Origin: Myxococcales bacterium
GTDB taxonomy: Bacteria > Myxococcota_A > Polyangia > Fen-1088
Direction of reading: 5' to 3'
NCBI GenBank assembly: GCA_003158735.1
Contig: PMLB01000123.1
Span: forward strand, 1 to 43,605
DNA: 43,605 nucleotides
The translations under genes and the position numbers were made by a program. Below the pieces are notes generated by a model. That model saw nothing but the letters and a program-made list of their open reading frames with translations. It ran no database searches and had not been told where the DNA came from. Shown here one piece after another: positions 32,201 to 41,053 of the stretch (position 1 is the stretch's first letter; each line of letters starts with the position of its first letter).

Positions 32201-35089
32201 CTATCTGGTCCGCCGCGGCTTGCTGGGGAGCGCCAGGTCCACGGGACGGTCGAGGTCCGACGGTGTCGCCAAATCGACAGGCGTACCCAGAGAGGCTGGG
32301 CTCGGTTCCAGGTCGACTGGCGCATCGAGATCCAACGGGGGCTCGCTCACGCCGCTCGGCGCGGCCGCTTGCGGGGCCAGCGGCCGGAGAGTCATTCTGC
32401 CCGCTGTCGCTGCGGCATGCGGCGAGGTAGGGGAGGGTCGCGGAGCGGCTGGGGCGCGTGAGACTTGTGATGGCCGACCAAGCGGACCTTGAATGCTCCC
32501 CAGCAGGGGGCCGGCCGGCTCCCTGTTGGCTGCTGGGATCTCAATCGCGTCGCCTGACCCAACCGCTGTGCGAGCTGCGTGGGTCGCTGGCGGCGAGCCG
32601 CTCGGGGCCTGCGGCTTGTGCGACACGGTCAGGTAGGGGAGGGCGTCGTCAACCTGGCGCTCGAGTGCGCGGGAGATGTGCTCCTGACGTCGCTCCCACA
32701 CCAAGTTGATGGTCATCTCGTGGATTTTGGCCTTGATCACCTGATACGGCCGCTCCACCTGCATGCCCTTCGCGCTCACGTGGATGATGTGATAGCCCTT
32801 GGGCACCTTCAGGGTAACGTTGCCTTGCTTGGGCGTGGCCGCCGCCTTGGCGCGATCTTGGTCGAGCCATACCCGTGCCCCTTCCACCGGGCCGCTGTCG
32901 TCCACCACCGTGATCTTGAACTCCGCCTCGGACGCCTCCAGGTTGAAGGCCACGAAGGCGGTCTTGCGGGGAAACACCTCGACCGCCTCATGGGGTTCGC
33001 TCAGGGTCAAGACCTGGCGCCCGCGCGTGTAGATGCCGTACAAGTGGACGAAGTACGTGCCCTTGGGAATGCCCCGAAAGGTCGTGCTGCGCTCGACCTG
33101 CCAGGCCTCGAAGCGCCGCTTGCGTTGGCCCAGCCATTCCAGTTTCTTTTTGTATGCGGTGGGGTTCTCAATCACCGGCGTCTGGTTACTTTGTGAGATG
33201 CGGATCGAGAACATCTCTTCCTTGGAATCGGGATCCCACTGCACGCGCACCACGATGGTGCCGCGGAACGAGAGAACCACCAACCACGCGATGGATCCCA
33301 GCAGCGCCAGCAGGGACAACCCGACGACCAAGGGGTTGAACATCACCAGGCCCGTGGACCGCCCGATGAGCGCGCTGCTGGCCCGGTAGACTTTCTGCTT
33401 GGCAACGTCGAACAGGATCAAGTCGACGTTCACCCAAGGGGCCAACCCGGCCGGCTGAATGCGGTACATGAGCACGGCTTCGCCGCCCATGTCGTGCGCC
33501 ATCACCGCCAGCGCGTCCTCCGTGGCCCTGCTGGCAGCAAGCTCCTCGGTGCGGATCTTCGAGCGTGAGGCGGAGAGCTCCCAGGGCGGGCGCATAAGCG
33601 CTTCCAGTAGGCCGTCCGAAAGCCTTTCGGAGCGAACCAAGAAGGGCCAGTACAGGGGCTGGCCGCTTCCGGGCAAGGGCGCGATGGTCACCGCGGTCAG
33701 CGTCGGTTCGTAGAGCAGGTCGAACTTCTGCAGGAGCGTGTACAGGTTGCGCGCCAGCGTCGAGGGCGGCCCCACCGGCTTCTGTGGTCCTTGGGCAGTG
33801 GCGCGTACCTGTTCTGATTCGTCTTGGCGTGACTTGATTTCCTGGCTCAATGCCGCCGCCGCGGGGTCGGCCCCGCCTACCTTGTCCAAGCGGGCGCCCA
33901 CGGCCTTGACCTGTTCCGTGCTCAGATCCTCAACCTTGATGAGCGGCGCCGCCTGGCTGACCGCCGCCCCGCCGGCCAAGGCACGCGCAGCCACGGTGGA
34001 CGCCAGGCCGGGCTCCTGAGGCGCGAGTTTCTGCGCGGCCGCCAGAGCAGCCGCCTCAACCTGCGGTCCAAAGGTTCCCGGTGCCGATGCGGCCACGATG
34101 GGCAGGGCCACGCGCCACTCGGAGGCAGGCCGGCCCAGCAAAGGTGACAGCGCCTCGTCGCGTTTCTCCACGGGATCGCCCCGTTCGACCGCCAGGGCGG
34201 TCCTCGCCACCACCACGGCCGGCACGCTGCGCGCACCCCTGAGCGCGTCGAGTTCGCGCTCAGCAGCGTCGAAGTCACGCAACGCGATCTGGGCGCGAGC
34301 CTTGGCGGCACGCAGGGCGACGTTCTTGGGATCAGCCGCCAGCCCCTCGTCGGCCAGCTCGGCAGCGGCAGCCCAATCGCCCATGAGCAGGCGCGCCTGC
34401 ACGCGCGTCTGCTTGAGCAAGCTGGGCTCCTCGGCCAGGGAGCGGAGGACGTCCAGCACGGCGGGCAGATGGGCGGCCGTGTTGGGCAGCGCGACCTCGA
34501 TGGCCCGCGCGACGGCGGCTGCGTCGCCAACCAGCAACGCCGCCTGTGCTGCCACAAAGGGACGCAGGTCCGCCAGGCCAACGGCCGGACCGTCGACCAC
34601 GGTGGCGCCGATGGTCGGGGCCAAGCGTTCGGCAATTTGGCGAGCCATGGCAGCGAGCTCGCCCATGGCCCCGCCCACCGAAATGCGGCCGACTCGCTTG
34701 CCTGCGGGACCGTAGATGAGGCCGGTTGCGGTCAGCCGCTTGGCAGACGACTGCAACTGCGCGACCAAGATGCGGTCAGCGCCCAGCTGCTCGGCCAGCC
34801 GAGGCGCCAATTCGTTGCTCACGGTCAAACTGCCGCGCGGGGCACGGCCGGTGAACGCCTCGATGGCAAGGGCCAACTCATGCCTTGGCACCAGATGGCG
34901 TTCGCCAGTTTTCAAGTATGAGCGGAGGAGCAGGGACACCGCAGCGGCCTCTACGCTAAGTTCCGGCGGGGCAGCCAGGTCAGGCAGCACAGCGGTGGCT
35001 TGGGCCGCCGCGAGTCGCGCGGACGTCAAGACCCCGAACAAGAGCACGGTCACGAGAGCTGAACGAGCGCTGGTGCGGGGTGCGGGCAT
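32201..35089 (-). CDS. Large exported membrane protein with TPR-like region and C-terminal PVDL repeats
   Basis: 962 residues from ATG 35089; the frame is open to 35281 but the extra part opposes the next gene. A signal peptide (about 1-28, SALVTVLLFGVLTSARLAAAQ) is followed by a region with beta-rich TolB/CsgG-like character (VPRHELALAIEAFTG, QLGADRILVAQLQSSAKRL). Helical repeats of TPR style run from about 160 to 330 (LMGDWAAAAELADEGLAADP). A transmembrane segment lies near 600-625 (LVVGLSLLALLGSIAWLVVLS). After it, beta-rich PEGA-like domains carry GIPKGTYFVHLYG and VTLKVPKGYHIIHV. The last 150 residues are Pro/Ala/Ser-rich and end in PVDL repeats. Function unknown; the layout suggests an envelope scaffold. 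Confidence 0.68.
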   Translation of the reverse strand: MPAPRTSARSALVTVLLFGVLTSARLAAAQATAVLPDLAAPPELSVEAAAVSLLLRSYLKTGERHLVPRHELALAIEAFTGRAPRGSLTVSNELAPRLAEQLGADRILVAQLQSSAKRLTATGLIYGPAGKRVGRISVGGAMGELAAMARQIAERLAPTIGATVVDGPAVGLADLRPFVAAQAALLVGDAAAVARAIEVALPNTAAHLPAVLDVLRSLAEEPSLLKQTRVQARLLMGDWAAAAELADEGLAADPKNVALRAAKARAQIALRDFDAAERELDALRGARSVPAVVVARTALAVERGDPVEKRDEALSPLLGRPASEWRVALPIVAASAPGTFGPQVEAAALAAAQKLAPQEPGLASTVAARALAGGAAVSQAAPLIKVEDLSTEQVKAVGARLDKVGGADPAAAALSQEIKSRQDESEQVRATAQGPQKPVGPPSTLARNLYTLLQKFDLLYEPTLTAVTIAPLPGSGQPLYWPFLVRSERLSDGLLEALMRPPWELSASRSKIRTEELAASRATEDALAVMAHDMGGEAVLMYRIQPAGLAPWVNVDLILFDVAKQKVYRASSALIGRSTGLVMFNPLVVGLSLLALLGSIAWLVVLSFRGTIVVRVQWDPDSKEEMFSIRISQSNQTPVIENPTAYKKKLEWLGQRKRRFEAWQVERSTTFRGIPKGTYFVHLYGIYTRGRQVLTLSEPHEAVEVFPRKTAFVAFNLEASEAEFKITVVDDSGPVEGARVWLDQDRAKAAATPKQGNVTLKVPKGYHIIHVSAKGMQVERPYQVIKAKIHEMTINLVWERRQEHISRALERQVDDALPYLTVSHKPQAPSGSPPATHAARTAVGSGDAIEIPAANREPAGPLLGSIQGPLGRPSQVSRAPAAPRPSPTSPHAAATAGRMTLRPLAPQAAAPSGVSEPPLDLDAPVDLEPSPASLGTPVDLATPSDLDRPVDLALPSKPRRTR

Positions 35090-35181
35090 CGCGAGGATCT
35101 TCGTCTGATCTTCGTAGGGTTTGCTCGACAAATCAATGCGCTTCGGCGACGCAGCGCGATCGCGTGATACACTAACCGCCC

Positions 35182-36414
35182 ATGTTCCGCTCATGCTTGC
35201 GACTTGCCGCCGGTTTGGCTGTGGTGGCTGCGTGCGGCTGCCGCTCCGATCCCGACAAGCCGCTCGGGCCCGCCGACTCATATGTCTTGTTCTCTCCGGT
35301 CGCGGGAAAGCTGGAGGGCTCCCTTCCTGTCATGCGCCGTCTCGACATCAAGGACCAGGCGGTGCAGCCACTTCCCCAGCTTCTCGAGTCCAGCTTTGCT
35401 TTTGAGATGCTGCGCACAGCCTACCTGGCCAAGCAGTTCGTTCGCGAGGCCAGCGCCGACGGCCGGCGTTTCACGGCGGCCGCCCAGCGCACCGCCGCGG
35501 AGCCGACCTGTCTGGTCTTGGGGATCGAGCGACAGCCCTACGGACGCGGACTGGCATTGCCCCAGACCTTCGGTGGCTTGCAGTCGCGTCCCCACCTGCC
35601 GTGGATTGGCTTGCCCGCCGATCCCTCTGCCGACAAAGCGCTGGTGCAAACCCTGGCCGGTCGTCTGGCCACCTATGTCGCGCATTTTGTCGCCACGGCA
35701 GGGGCGCTGTCCGACGGGGTCGCGCCTCCGCCGGTTCTGGTCGAAGGCTACCGCATCGCCATGGAAGTCATTGCGCGCGAATGGCGGGAGAGCCCCGGGC
35801 CGGCAGGCGTGATCCAGGTCGAAGAGGGTTCAAGCGCACAGCGAGAGATCTTCGCCAACGTGCGCGAGAACCGATATGTGCTCCAGCAAGACGGAGTGAC
35901 CCTGCGTGCCGCGCGCGATTTGCTCGAGGATCCGGGCGTGGCCGCCACGGTTATCTATCGCATGGCTCAGTCGCGTGCCTTGGCTGGGCGAGTGGCGCCC
36001 GAAGCCTTCTACGCGCCCTTGGCCTCGAACCGCTTTCCCCCCGGCGTGAGCCCGGCGGCAGTGCTGGGGACTTTTAGGAATTTCCAGGCCAAGTTCCTGG
36101 GCGCCTGGGCCACAGCGGTGCTGCGCGGCCAGGCACCCCGCGATGTGATCGACTTGGTCGATCTGTACGGCGCCACTTTTCCGGCCGAGCGCGCCGAAGC
36201 GGTCCGCATCTTCGTGGTCACGACATTCGGGGCAACCGTCAAGACCGGCGGGGTGTCGACCAGGCCCCAGGATTCCACCCGGGCACTCGCCGAGCTGACC
36301 GCGCTCAAGGCCGAAGTCGTGGCGGCACGACGCTCGCTTCGTGAGGCCTTGTTCGTCAGCACCAGCGACGCAGGAGCGGGGCCGGGCAGGGTGCCCAGTC
36401 GTGGACAGGAGTGA
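35182..36414 (+). CDS. Predicted lipoprotein, unknown function
   Basis: 410 residues. Signal peptide with VVAACGC, so Cys18 or Cys20 is the probable lipid anchor. Mature part: alternating helices and short strands, with no recognised family. There are few cysteines after the signal and many helix-forming Ala/Glu/Arg segments (TFRNFQAKFLGAWATAVLRG). The tail (after 385) is Gly/Ala/Ser-rich and disordered. It is divergent from the 962-residue membrane protein with a 92-bp gap that contains the palindrome CGCGATCGCG (35155-35164). It is followed by gmd after 76 bp on the same strand; whether they are cotranscribed is unclear. Confidence 0.7.
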   Translation: MFRSCLRLAAGLAVVAACGCRSDPDKPLGPADSYVLFSPVAGKLEGSLPVMRRLDIKDQAVQPLPQLLESSFAFEMLRTAYLAKQFVREASADGRRFTAAAQRTAAEPTCLVLGIERQPYGRGLALPQTFGGLQSRPHLPWIGLPADPSADKALVQTLAGRLATYVAHFVATAGALSDGVAPPPVLVEGYRIAMEVIAREWRESPGPAGVIQVEEGSSAQREIFANVRENRYVLQQDGVTLRAARDLLEDPGVAATVIYRMAQSRALAGRVAPEAFYAPLASNRFPPGVSPAAVLGTFRNFQAKFLGAWATAVLRGQAPRDVIDLVDLYGATFPAERAEAVRIFVVTTFGATVKTGGVSTRPQDSTRALAELTALKAEVVAARRSLREALFVSTSDAGAGPGRVPSRGQE

Positions 36415-36490
36415 GCGGGAAAAACTGGCGCCATTTCACAATGTTACGGTATGAAAGCTCGGTGAATTGTTTCAAGAAAATGGGGGCGCA

Positions 36491-37495
36491 ATGAAGCGCG
36501 CGCTTATCACGGGAATCACCGGTCAGGACGGCTCATATCTGGCCGAGCTGCTGCTCGCCAAGGGCTACGAGGTCTTTGGAGTCATCCGACGATCGAGCTC
36601 ATTCAACACCGAGCGCATCGATCGCATATATCAGGATCCGCATAGCGCCGACTACCGGCTGCGCCTGGTCTTTGGGGATCTCGACGACGCCAGCTCGATC
36701 AACCGCATCATCCAGTCCACCCAACCGACCGAGATCTACAATCTGGGCGCGCAGAGCCACGTGCGGGTCAGCTTCGACGTGCCGGACTACACAGCCAACA
36801 CCGTGGCGATGGGGACCTTGCGGCTGCTTGAGGCGATTCGCGAAAGTGGGGCGCGCTGCCGCCTGTATCAGGCATCTTCCAGCGAGATGTTCGGCTCGTC
36901 GCCGCCGCCGCAGAACGAGGACACCTTGTTCCGGCCGCGCAGCCCCTATGCCTGCGCCAAGGTTTTTGCCCACCAGCTGTGCCAGAACTACCGCGAGGCC
37001 TACGGCCTCTTCATTTGCTGCGGGATCCTGTTCAACCACGAATCCCCCAGGCGCGGCATACCGTTCGTCACACGCAAGATTACGCGCTCGGCAGCCCGCA
37101 TCCTGCATGGGCTCGACAAGAAGCTGTTCTTGGGCAACCTGGACGCGCAACGCGACTGGGGATTTGCCGGCGACTACGTCGAGGCCATGTGGCTGATGCT
37201 GCAGCAGGACCGGCCTGACGACTACGTCGTTGCGACAGGCGAATCGCACTCGGTGCGGGAGGTGCTAGACGTTGCCTTCGGCACCCTGGGCCTGGATTGG
37301 AAGAGTTTCGTCGAGACCGACTCGCGCTACCTGCGCCCGACCGAGGTCGATTACCTGTGCGGTGACGCCAGCAAGGCCACGGCCAAGCTGGGCTGGAAAC
37401 CACGCGTGCGTTTCCGCGAACTCATTGAAATGATGGTACGGTCGGATGAGGCCGACGTACGAGCCGCGCTGGCTGGCCGCGCGCCCAACACCTAG
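36491..37495 (+). CDS. gmd: GDP-mannose 4,6-dehydratase
   Basis: 334 residues from ATG 36491; the open frame starts at TTG 36467 but the Rossmann fold opens at [20 protein letters not shown]. It converts GDP-mannose to GDP-4-keto-6-deoxymannose, precursor of GDP-fucose, GDP-rhamnose and related sugars. Evidence: nucleotide site [21 protein letters not shown], the catalytic block [34 protein letters not shown] (YxxxK), and [20 protein letters not shown], with [18 protein letters not shown] near the end. All catalytic residues are present. It is followed by the GT2 gene after 34 bp, so both are probably one operon using the GDP-mannose pool. Confidence 0.95.
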   Translation: MKRALITGITGQDGSYLAELLLAKGYEVFGVIRRSSSFNTERIDRIYQDPHSADYRLRLVFGDLDDASSINRIIQSTQPTEIYNLGAQSHVRVSFDVPDYTANTVAMGTLRLLEAIRESGARCRLYQASSSEMFGSSPPPQNEDTLFRPRSPYACAKVFAHQLCQNYREAYGLFICCGILFNHESPRRGIPFVTRKITRSAARILHGLDKKLFLGNLDAQRDWGFAGDYVEAMWLMLQQDRPDDYVVATGESHSVREVLDVAFGTLGLDWKSFVETDSRYLRPTEVDYLCGDASKATAKLGWKPRVRFRELIEMMVRSDEADVRAALAGRAPNT

Positions 37496-37529
37496 TCCAC
37501 AACAACCTTCTCACCGTCGAGAGCCCGTC

Positions 37530-38252
37530 TTGTCGCGAACACTCATCGTCATCCCAACCTACAACGAGCGCGAATGCGTTGAACCGATTGTGGCGGCCGT
37601 TCGGGCGGCCGTGCCCCAGGCGACCATCGAGATAGTCGATGATAACTCGCCCGACGGCACCGGCGCCGTGGCCGACCAGCTCGCGGCGCGCGACCCCCAA
37701 GTTCGCGTGTTGCACAGGGCGCACAAGGCAGGTCTAGGTGCCGCGTACATGCAGGCTTTCTCGGAGGCCTTGGCGGAAGGCTGGGAGCGCATCGTGCAGA
37801 TGGATGCGGATTTCTCGCACAATCCGACCGATGTGCCGCGGCTGCTGCAGGCATTGGAAGAGGGCGCCGACATGGCTGTGGGGTCGCGCTATGTGCGCGG
37901 CGGCGGCACTCAGAACTGGGGACTGGGGCGCCGGCTCATCAGCCGCGGCGGCGGGGTCTACGCGCGCGTGGCTCTCGGTGTTGCAGTTCACGATCTAACG
38001 GCCGGGTTCAAGGCTTGGAAGGCCGCGACCTTGCACGGTATCGACATGGCGGCAGTCAACGCTCGCGGCTACGGGTTCCAGATCGAGATGACCTACCGGA
38101 CCCTGCGCGCGGGATTCCAGGTGCGCGAAGTGCCGATTCTCTTCGTCGACCGGCGCGTGGGTCTTTCCAAGATGTCGGGCTCGATTTTCTTCGAGGCACT
38201 GACCCTGGTTTGGCGCCTTCGGTTCAGGGTTTCCCGGGAGAAATCCCACTAG
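37530..38252 (+). CDS. Polyprenyl-phosphate mannose synthase-like glycosyltransferase (GT2)
   Basis: 240 residues from TTG 37530 (opens LSRTLIVIPTYNERE; an AGAG-like site lies seven bases before it). It has the GT2 core: IPTYNE, IEIVDDNSPDGT, RAHKAGLGAAYMQAF, QMDADFSHNPTDVPRL (the DxD metal site), VGSRYVRGGGTQNWGLGRRLISRGG, and DLTAGFKAWK, then VPILFVDRRVGLSKMSG at the end. This order matches DPM1-type dolichyl/polyprenyl-phosphate mannose synthases without C-terminal membrane anchors. Such enzymes transfer mannose from GDP-mannose to a polyprenyl phosphate, which GT-C enzymes then use. A related glucosyl or other hexosyl donor cannot be excluded. Confidence 0.88.
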   Translation: MSRTLIVIPTYNERECVEPIVAAVRAAVPQATIEIVDDNSPDGTGAVADQLAARDPQVRVLHRAHKAGLGAAYMQAFSEALAEGWERIVQMDADFSHNPTDVPRLLQALEEGADMAVGSRYVRGGGTQNWGLGRRLISRGGGVYARVALGVAVHDLTAGFKAWKAATLHGIDMAAVNARGYGFQIEMTYRTLRAGFQVREVPILFVDRRVGLSKMSGSIFFEALTLVWRLRFRVSREKSH

Positions 38253-38362
38253 GACAGCCACTCATCTCGACAGCCCCCGTCTGTGGTACGCTCGCGACCA
38301 GAGCATGAGCACCGCTGGGCGCAGCTTTTCGTGGGACGCGAGCTGTTTGCGTTGATGCTCAG

Positions 38363-40207
38363 ATGAACGAGCATCCAATCGATCCGTTTCTGGCAGCCTG
38401 GTCCGACGCCTCAGGAACGGACGGGTTTGCGTCGCGCCCGCTCGCCAGCCGCGCGCTGCAACTGCCCGGTCCTTGGACACGGGCGCGGCTGCACGCTGCG
38501 CTGGCCGAGATCTTGGTGCAAGAGCCGGAGCAACGCGACCAGTTCGAAGAGACCTTCGCCCTTTGGTTCGGCACGGACGTAGGCGATCAAGAGGGTGAGA
38601 TCCTCGATCTCGATGCGTGGCTGCGCACGCCTTTGGCGCCTGTGGGCCAGGCCGGCGACGCTGGCGAGGACAGGGTTGCGGACGCAGAATGCCTGGTGGG
38701 CCTGCAGCAGCCGACGGCCATCATGTCGCCGCACCAGCGCCGACGAGGACACTGGTCGTGGGCGGCGCTGGATGCCACGGTCTTGCTCATCGTCGTGGCT
38801 TGCGCGCTGGGAGTTGGCCGCAAACCGTCGCCCAAGCCTGGCGCAGCCAGCCCGCGGCTGTCGCGCAAGACGGTGCCTGACACCAGCTCGGTTGTCGAAG
38901 GGCACAGCCAGCCAACCGAGGTGCGGAGAAGCCACGCCAAGCTCAGGTTGGCTGCGACAGATGGCGAAAAAGAGCGCGAACAACGCGACCAGGGAGACTT
39001 GCTCACGCCGTCGAGATCCTCGATGAGACAAAGGACACTAACCGAGGAGCACTCGCGTGATCAGCGCGCGACCGCTGGCTCCCCACCTGATGCGGAACTG
39101 TCCGCGGCGCAAGGCGGTCAGAGAGTGGCTGTTGCAGGTCCGGCGGAACCGCCTACCGCGCCCGACGGGCCAATGAGCCGCGCGCAGGCTATTGAAGCGT
39201 TAGGCAAGGCTGGGATCGTCAAGAAAGAACATCGCAGCGGACTCGGCGGTCTCAAGTGGTTCTATTCAAAAGGTAGTGTCGAACCTGAGGCGATCCCGGC
39301 GCTAGACAGCCTGGGCGGGTCGATCGGGCTTCTCTTCTCAGAAGAAAGTGCCCCGAAGCTTTCGCCGCTGCGTTCCTTGCAACGGCTCAAGGGACTGGAC
39401 CTGGGTTGGACGAAGCTGAGCGACGTTTCAGCACTTGAGGGGATATCGCTAACCCACTTGGAACTGAGCGGGACGAAGGTGAGCGACGTGTCGGCGCTCA
39501 AACGGATGCCGCTCACCCATCTTGACCTGGCTTGGACGCAGGTGAGCGATCTGTCAGCACTTGCGGGCATGCGGCTCACCTACCTGGAGCTAGGCGGGAC
39601 GAAGGTCAGCGACCTTTCGGCGCTCAAAGGCACGCCGCTAACCAGTCTGTCCTTGTTCAGGACGCAGACGAGCGACCTGTCACCCCTCAAAGGGATGCCG
39701 CTCACCCATCTGGATCTGGGGCGGACCAAGGTCAGCGACGTGTCAGCACTCAAGGGGATGTCTCTGACCAAACTGGACTTAAAAGGGACGCCGGTTAGTG
39801 ACGTGTCAGCACTCAAGGGGATGCCGCTGCAGTGGCTGGATCTTGGCGGAACCAAAGTCGACGATGCAGCAGCGCTCAAGGGCATGTCCCTGACCAGACT
39901 GGATTTGAGCGGGACGCCGGTGAGCGACCTGTCAGCACTCAAGGGGATGCCGCTACAGTGGCTGGACCTCAGCGGAACGCCGGTGAGCGACCTGTCAGCA
40001 CTCAAGGGGATGCCGATACAATGGCTGGACTTGAGTGGGACGAAAGTTACCGACGTGTCAGCTCTCGAATCCTTGCGACTCCTGCAGACGTTGTACGTCA
40101 GGGGGCTGGTCTCTCCAGTTAAGGACTGGTCGCCGGTGCCTTCGGGGGTGAAGATCATTCCCTCGCCACCAACACGCCAGACAGCATCATCTAGGACCGC
40201 GCCGTAG
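38363..40207 (+). CDS. Single-pass membrane protein with 21-residue leucine-rich repeats
   Basis: 614 residues. The N-terminal cytosolic part (1-125) contains WTRARLHAALAEILVQEPEQRDQFEETFALWFG, a helical piece that recalls the N-termini of CoxE-like or effector-adaptor proteins; this is a weak likeness. One transmembrane helix lies near 132-152 (WAALDATVLLIVVACALGVG). A disordered Ser/Arg/Gln-rich linker to 270, then a short globular region (SRAQAIEALGKAGIVKKEHR). From about residue 333 twelve leucine-rich repeats run to 584, most of them exactly 21 residues (LSALKGMPLQWLDLSGTPVS-D). This repeat style is seen in Planctomycetes and Myxococcota. The repeats should face the periplasm or outside and bind a protein or glycan. 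Function unknown. Confidence 0.82.
   Translation: MNEHPIDPFLAAWSDASGTDGFASRPLASRALQLPGPWTRARLHAALAEILVQEPEQRDQFEETFALWFGTDVGDQEGEILDLDAWLRTPLAPVGQAGDAGEDRVADAECLVGLQQPTAIMSPHQRRRGHWSWAALDATVLLIVVACALGVGRKPSPKPGAASPRLSRKTVPDTSSVVEGHSQPTEVRRSHAKLRLAATDGEKEREQRDQGDLLTPSRSSMRQRTLTEEHSRDQRATAGSPPDAELSAAQGGQRVAVAGPAEPPTAPDGPMSRAQAIEALGKAGIVKKEHRSGLGGLKWFYSKGSVEPEAIPALDSLGGSIGLLFSEESAPKLSPLRSLQRLKGLDLGWTKLSDVSALEGISLTHLELSGTKVSDVSALKRMPLTHLDLAWTQVSDLSALAGMRLTYLELGGTKVSDLSALKGTPLTSLSLFRTQTSDLSPLKGMPLTHLDLGRTKVSDVSALKGMSLTKLDLKGTPVSDVSALKGMPLQWLDLGGTKVDDAAALKGMSLTRLDLSGTPVSDLSALKGMPLQWLDLSGTPVSDLSALKGMPIQWLDLSGTKVTDVSALESLRLLQTLYVRGLVSPVKDWSPVPSGVKIIPSPPTRQTASSRTAP
39359..40113 (+). repeat. Tandem 63-bp DNA repeats coding for leucine-rich repeats
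   Basis: About twelve units of 63 bp (one of 66 bp) in the reading frame. Neighbouring units at 39913-39966 and 39976-40029 are nearly identical at the DNA level (about 52 of 54 bases by eye), so the array has grown by recent duplication or is being homogenised. Unit boundaries at VSAL/LSAL keep the frame, so copy number can change without breaking the gene. Confidence 0.75.
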
Positions 40208-40395
40208 CTGCGCGGGCTAGATTCACCAGACATTTGAACTTGGGCGCTACAAGTCAATGTCCGATAACAGATATTATGTCAACTAGCCGAGCCTCACGAT
40301 TTCATCTTGGGTCTGGCGGGAGGTTCTGGGATTCCAGGCGCTCCGCGGCCTCTCCTCTCTCTGTGTGTTCTCAACCTCGGGTAGCCTGAAGCGGC

Positions 40396-41028
40396 TCATT
40401 CTTGGTGAGGCTCGATGCTGAGCTGCTTCCGCGTGCGCTGCTCGCGCAAGTCGGCCAGCGCGAGTTCAAGTTCGGAGGAACGCGTGGGCCCGGCTTCGAT
40501 GGCGGCGATGGCCTTGTCAAGAGTTGCGATGTCAGCGACCGTGCGGGTGCGCAAGGCCGCGTACATCTCGGCGAACTGGGCGTGAAAAGAGCGCAACTCG
40601 TCCCCTCGGCGCAGTTGGCGTAGCACGGGCGGCAGGTGGTCGTCGCGAATGCGGGCGCAGGTGGTGGCGATGTTGTGGAGCGGCCCCGCCACCTTGTGGG
40701 TCAACCAGATTCCTGCGACGGCGATAGAGAGCACCAGGACCACACCGAAGCCGGCCATGCCATAGAGGACGATGCGATCGTTGGCTCGGAACTGCGCCCA
40801 CAGCTCGGCGCCGGCAACCGGATCGGCCTGGACGGTCATCATGACGATGCGGGACGACACCTGGGTTGCCTGATAGATCTTGTAGCCGAGAACTCCGGTG
40901 AGGAGCACAGCCACCGCCATGATAAAGGCCGTGTAGCGGAGTTGCAGTCCCACGTCGAGAAGGTAGTTGCGCAGCTTGCGCTTGCCCGCGAACGTTGCCT
41001 TGTCGGATTTTGCGTTTTGCTTGGTCAT
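40396..41028 (-). CDS. Membrane protein with two transmembrane segments and a HAMP-like domain
   Basis: 210 residues from ATG 41028, with GGAGAG six bases upstream; the longer frame to 41127 runs into the next gene. Two transmembrane helices (about 31-53, AFIMAVAVLLTGVLGYKIY; and about 83-108, IVLYGMAGFGVVLVLSIAVAGIWL) enclose a short periplasmic loop. HAMP follows (about 108-158): THKVAGPLHNIATTCARIRDD with the conserved Pro after the second helix, then RRGDELRSFHAQFAEMYAAL. A helical tail ends the protein. There is no kinase or methyl-accepting domain, so it may relay a signal to a partner. It is the last gene of the operon with the HEAT-repeat protein and the degenerate kinase. Confidence 0.75.
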   Translation of the reverse strand: MTKQNAKSDKATFAGKRKLRNYLLDVGLQLRYTAFIMAVAVLLTGVLGYKIYQATQVSSRIVMMTVQADPVAGAELWAQFRANDRIVLYGMAGFGVVLVLSIAVAGIWLTHKVAGPLHNIATTCARIRDDHLPPVLRQLRRGDELRSFHAQFAEMYAALRTRTVADIATLDKAIAAIEAGPTRSSELELALADLREQRTRKQLSIEPHQE

Positions 41029-41053
41029 ACTTGTCTCTCCTCCCGGATCCCGG

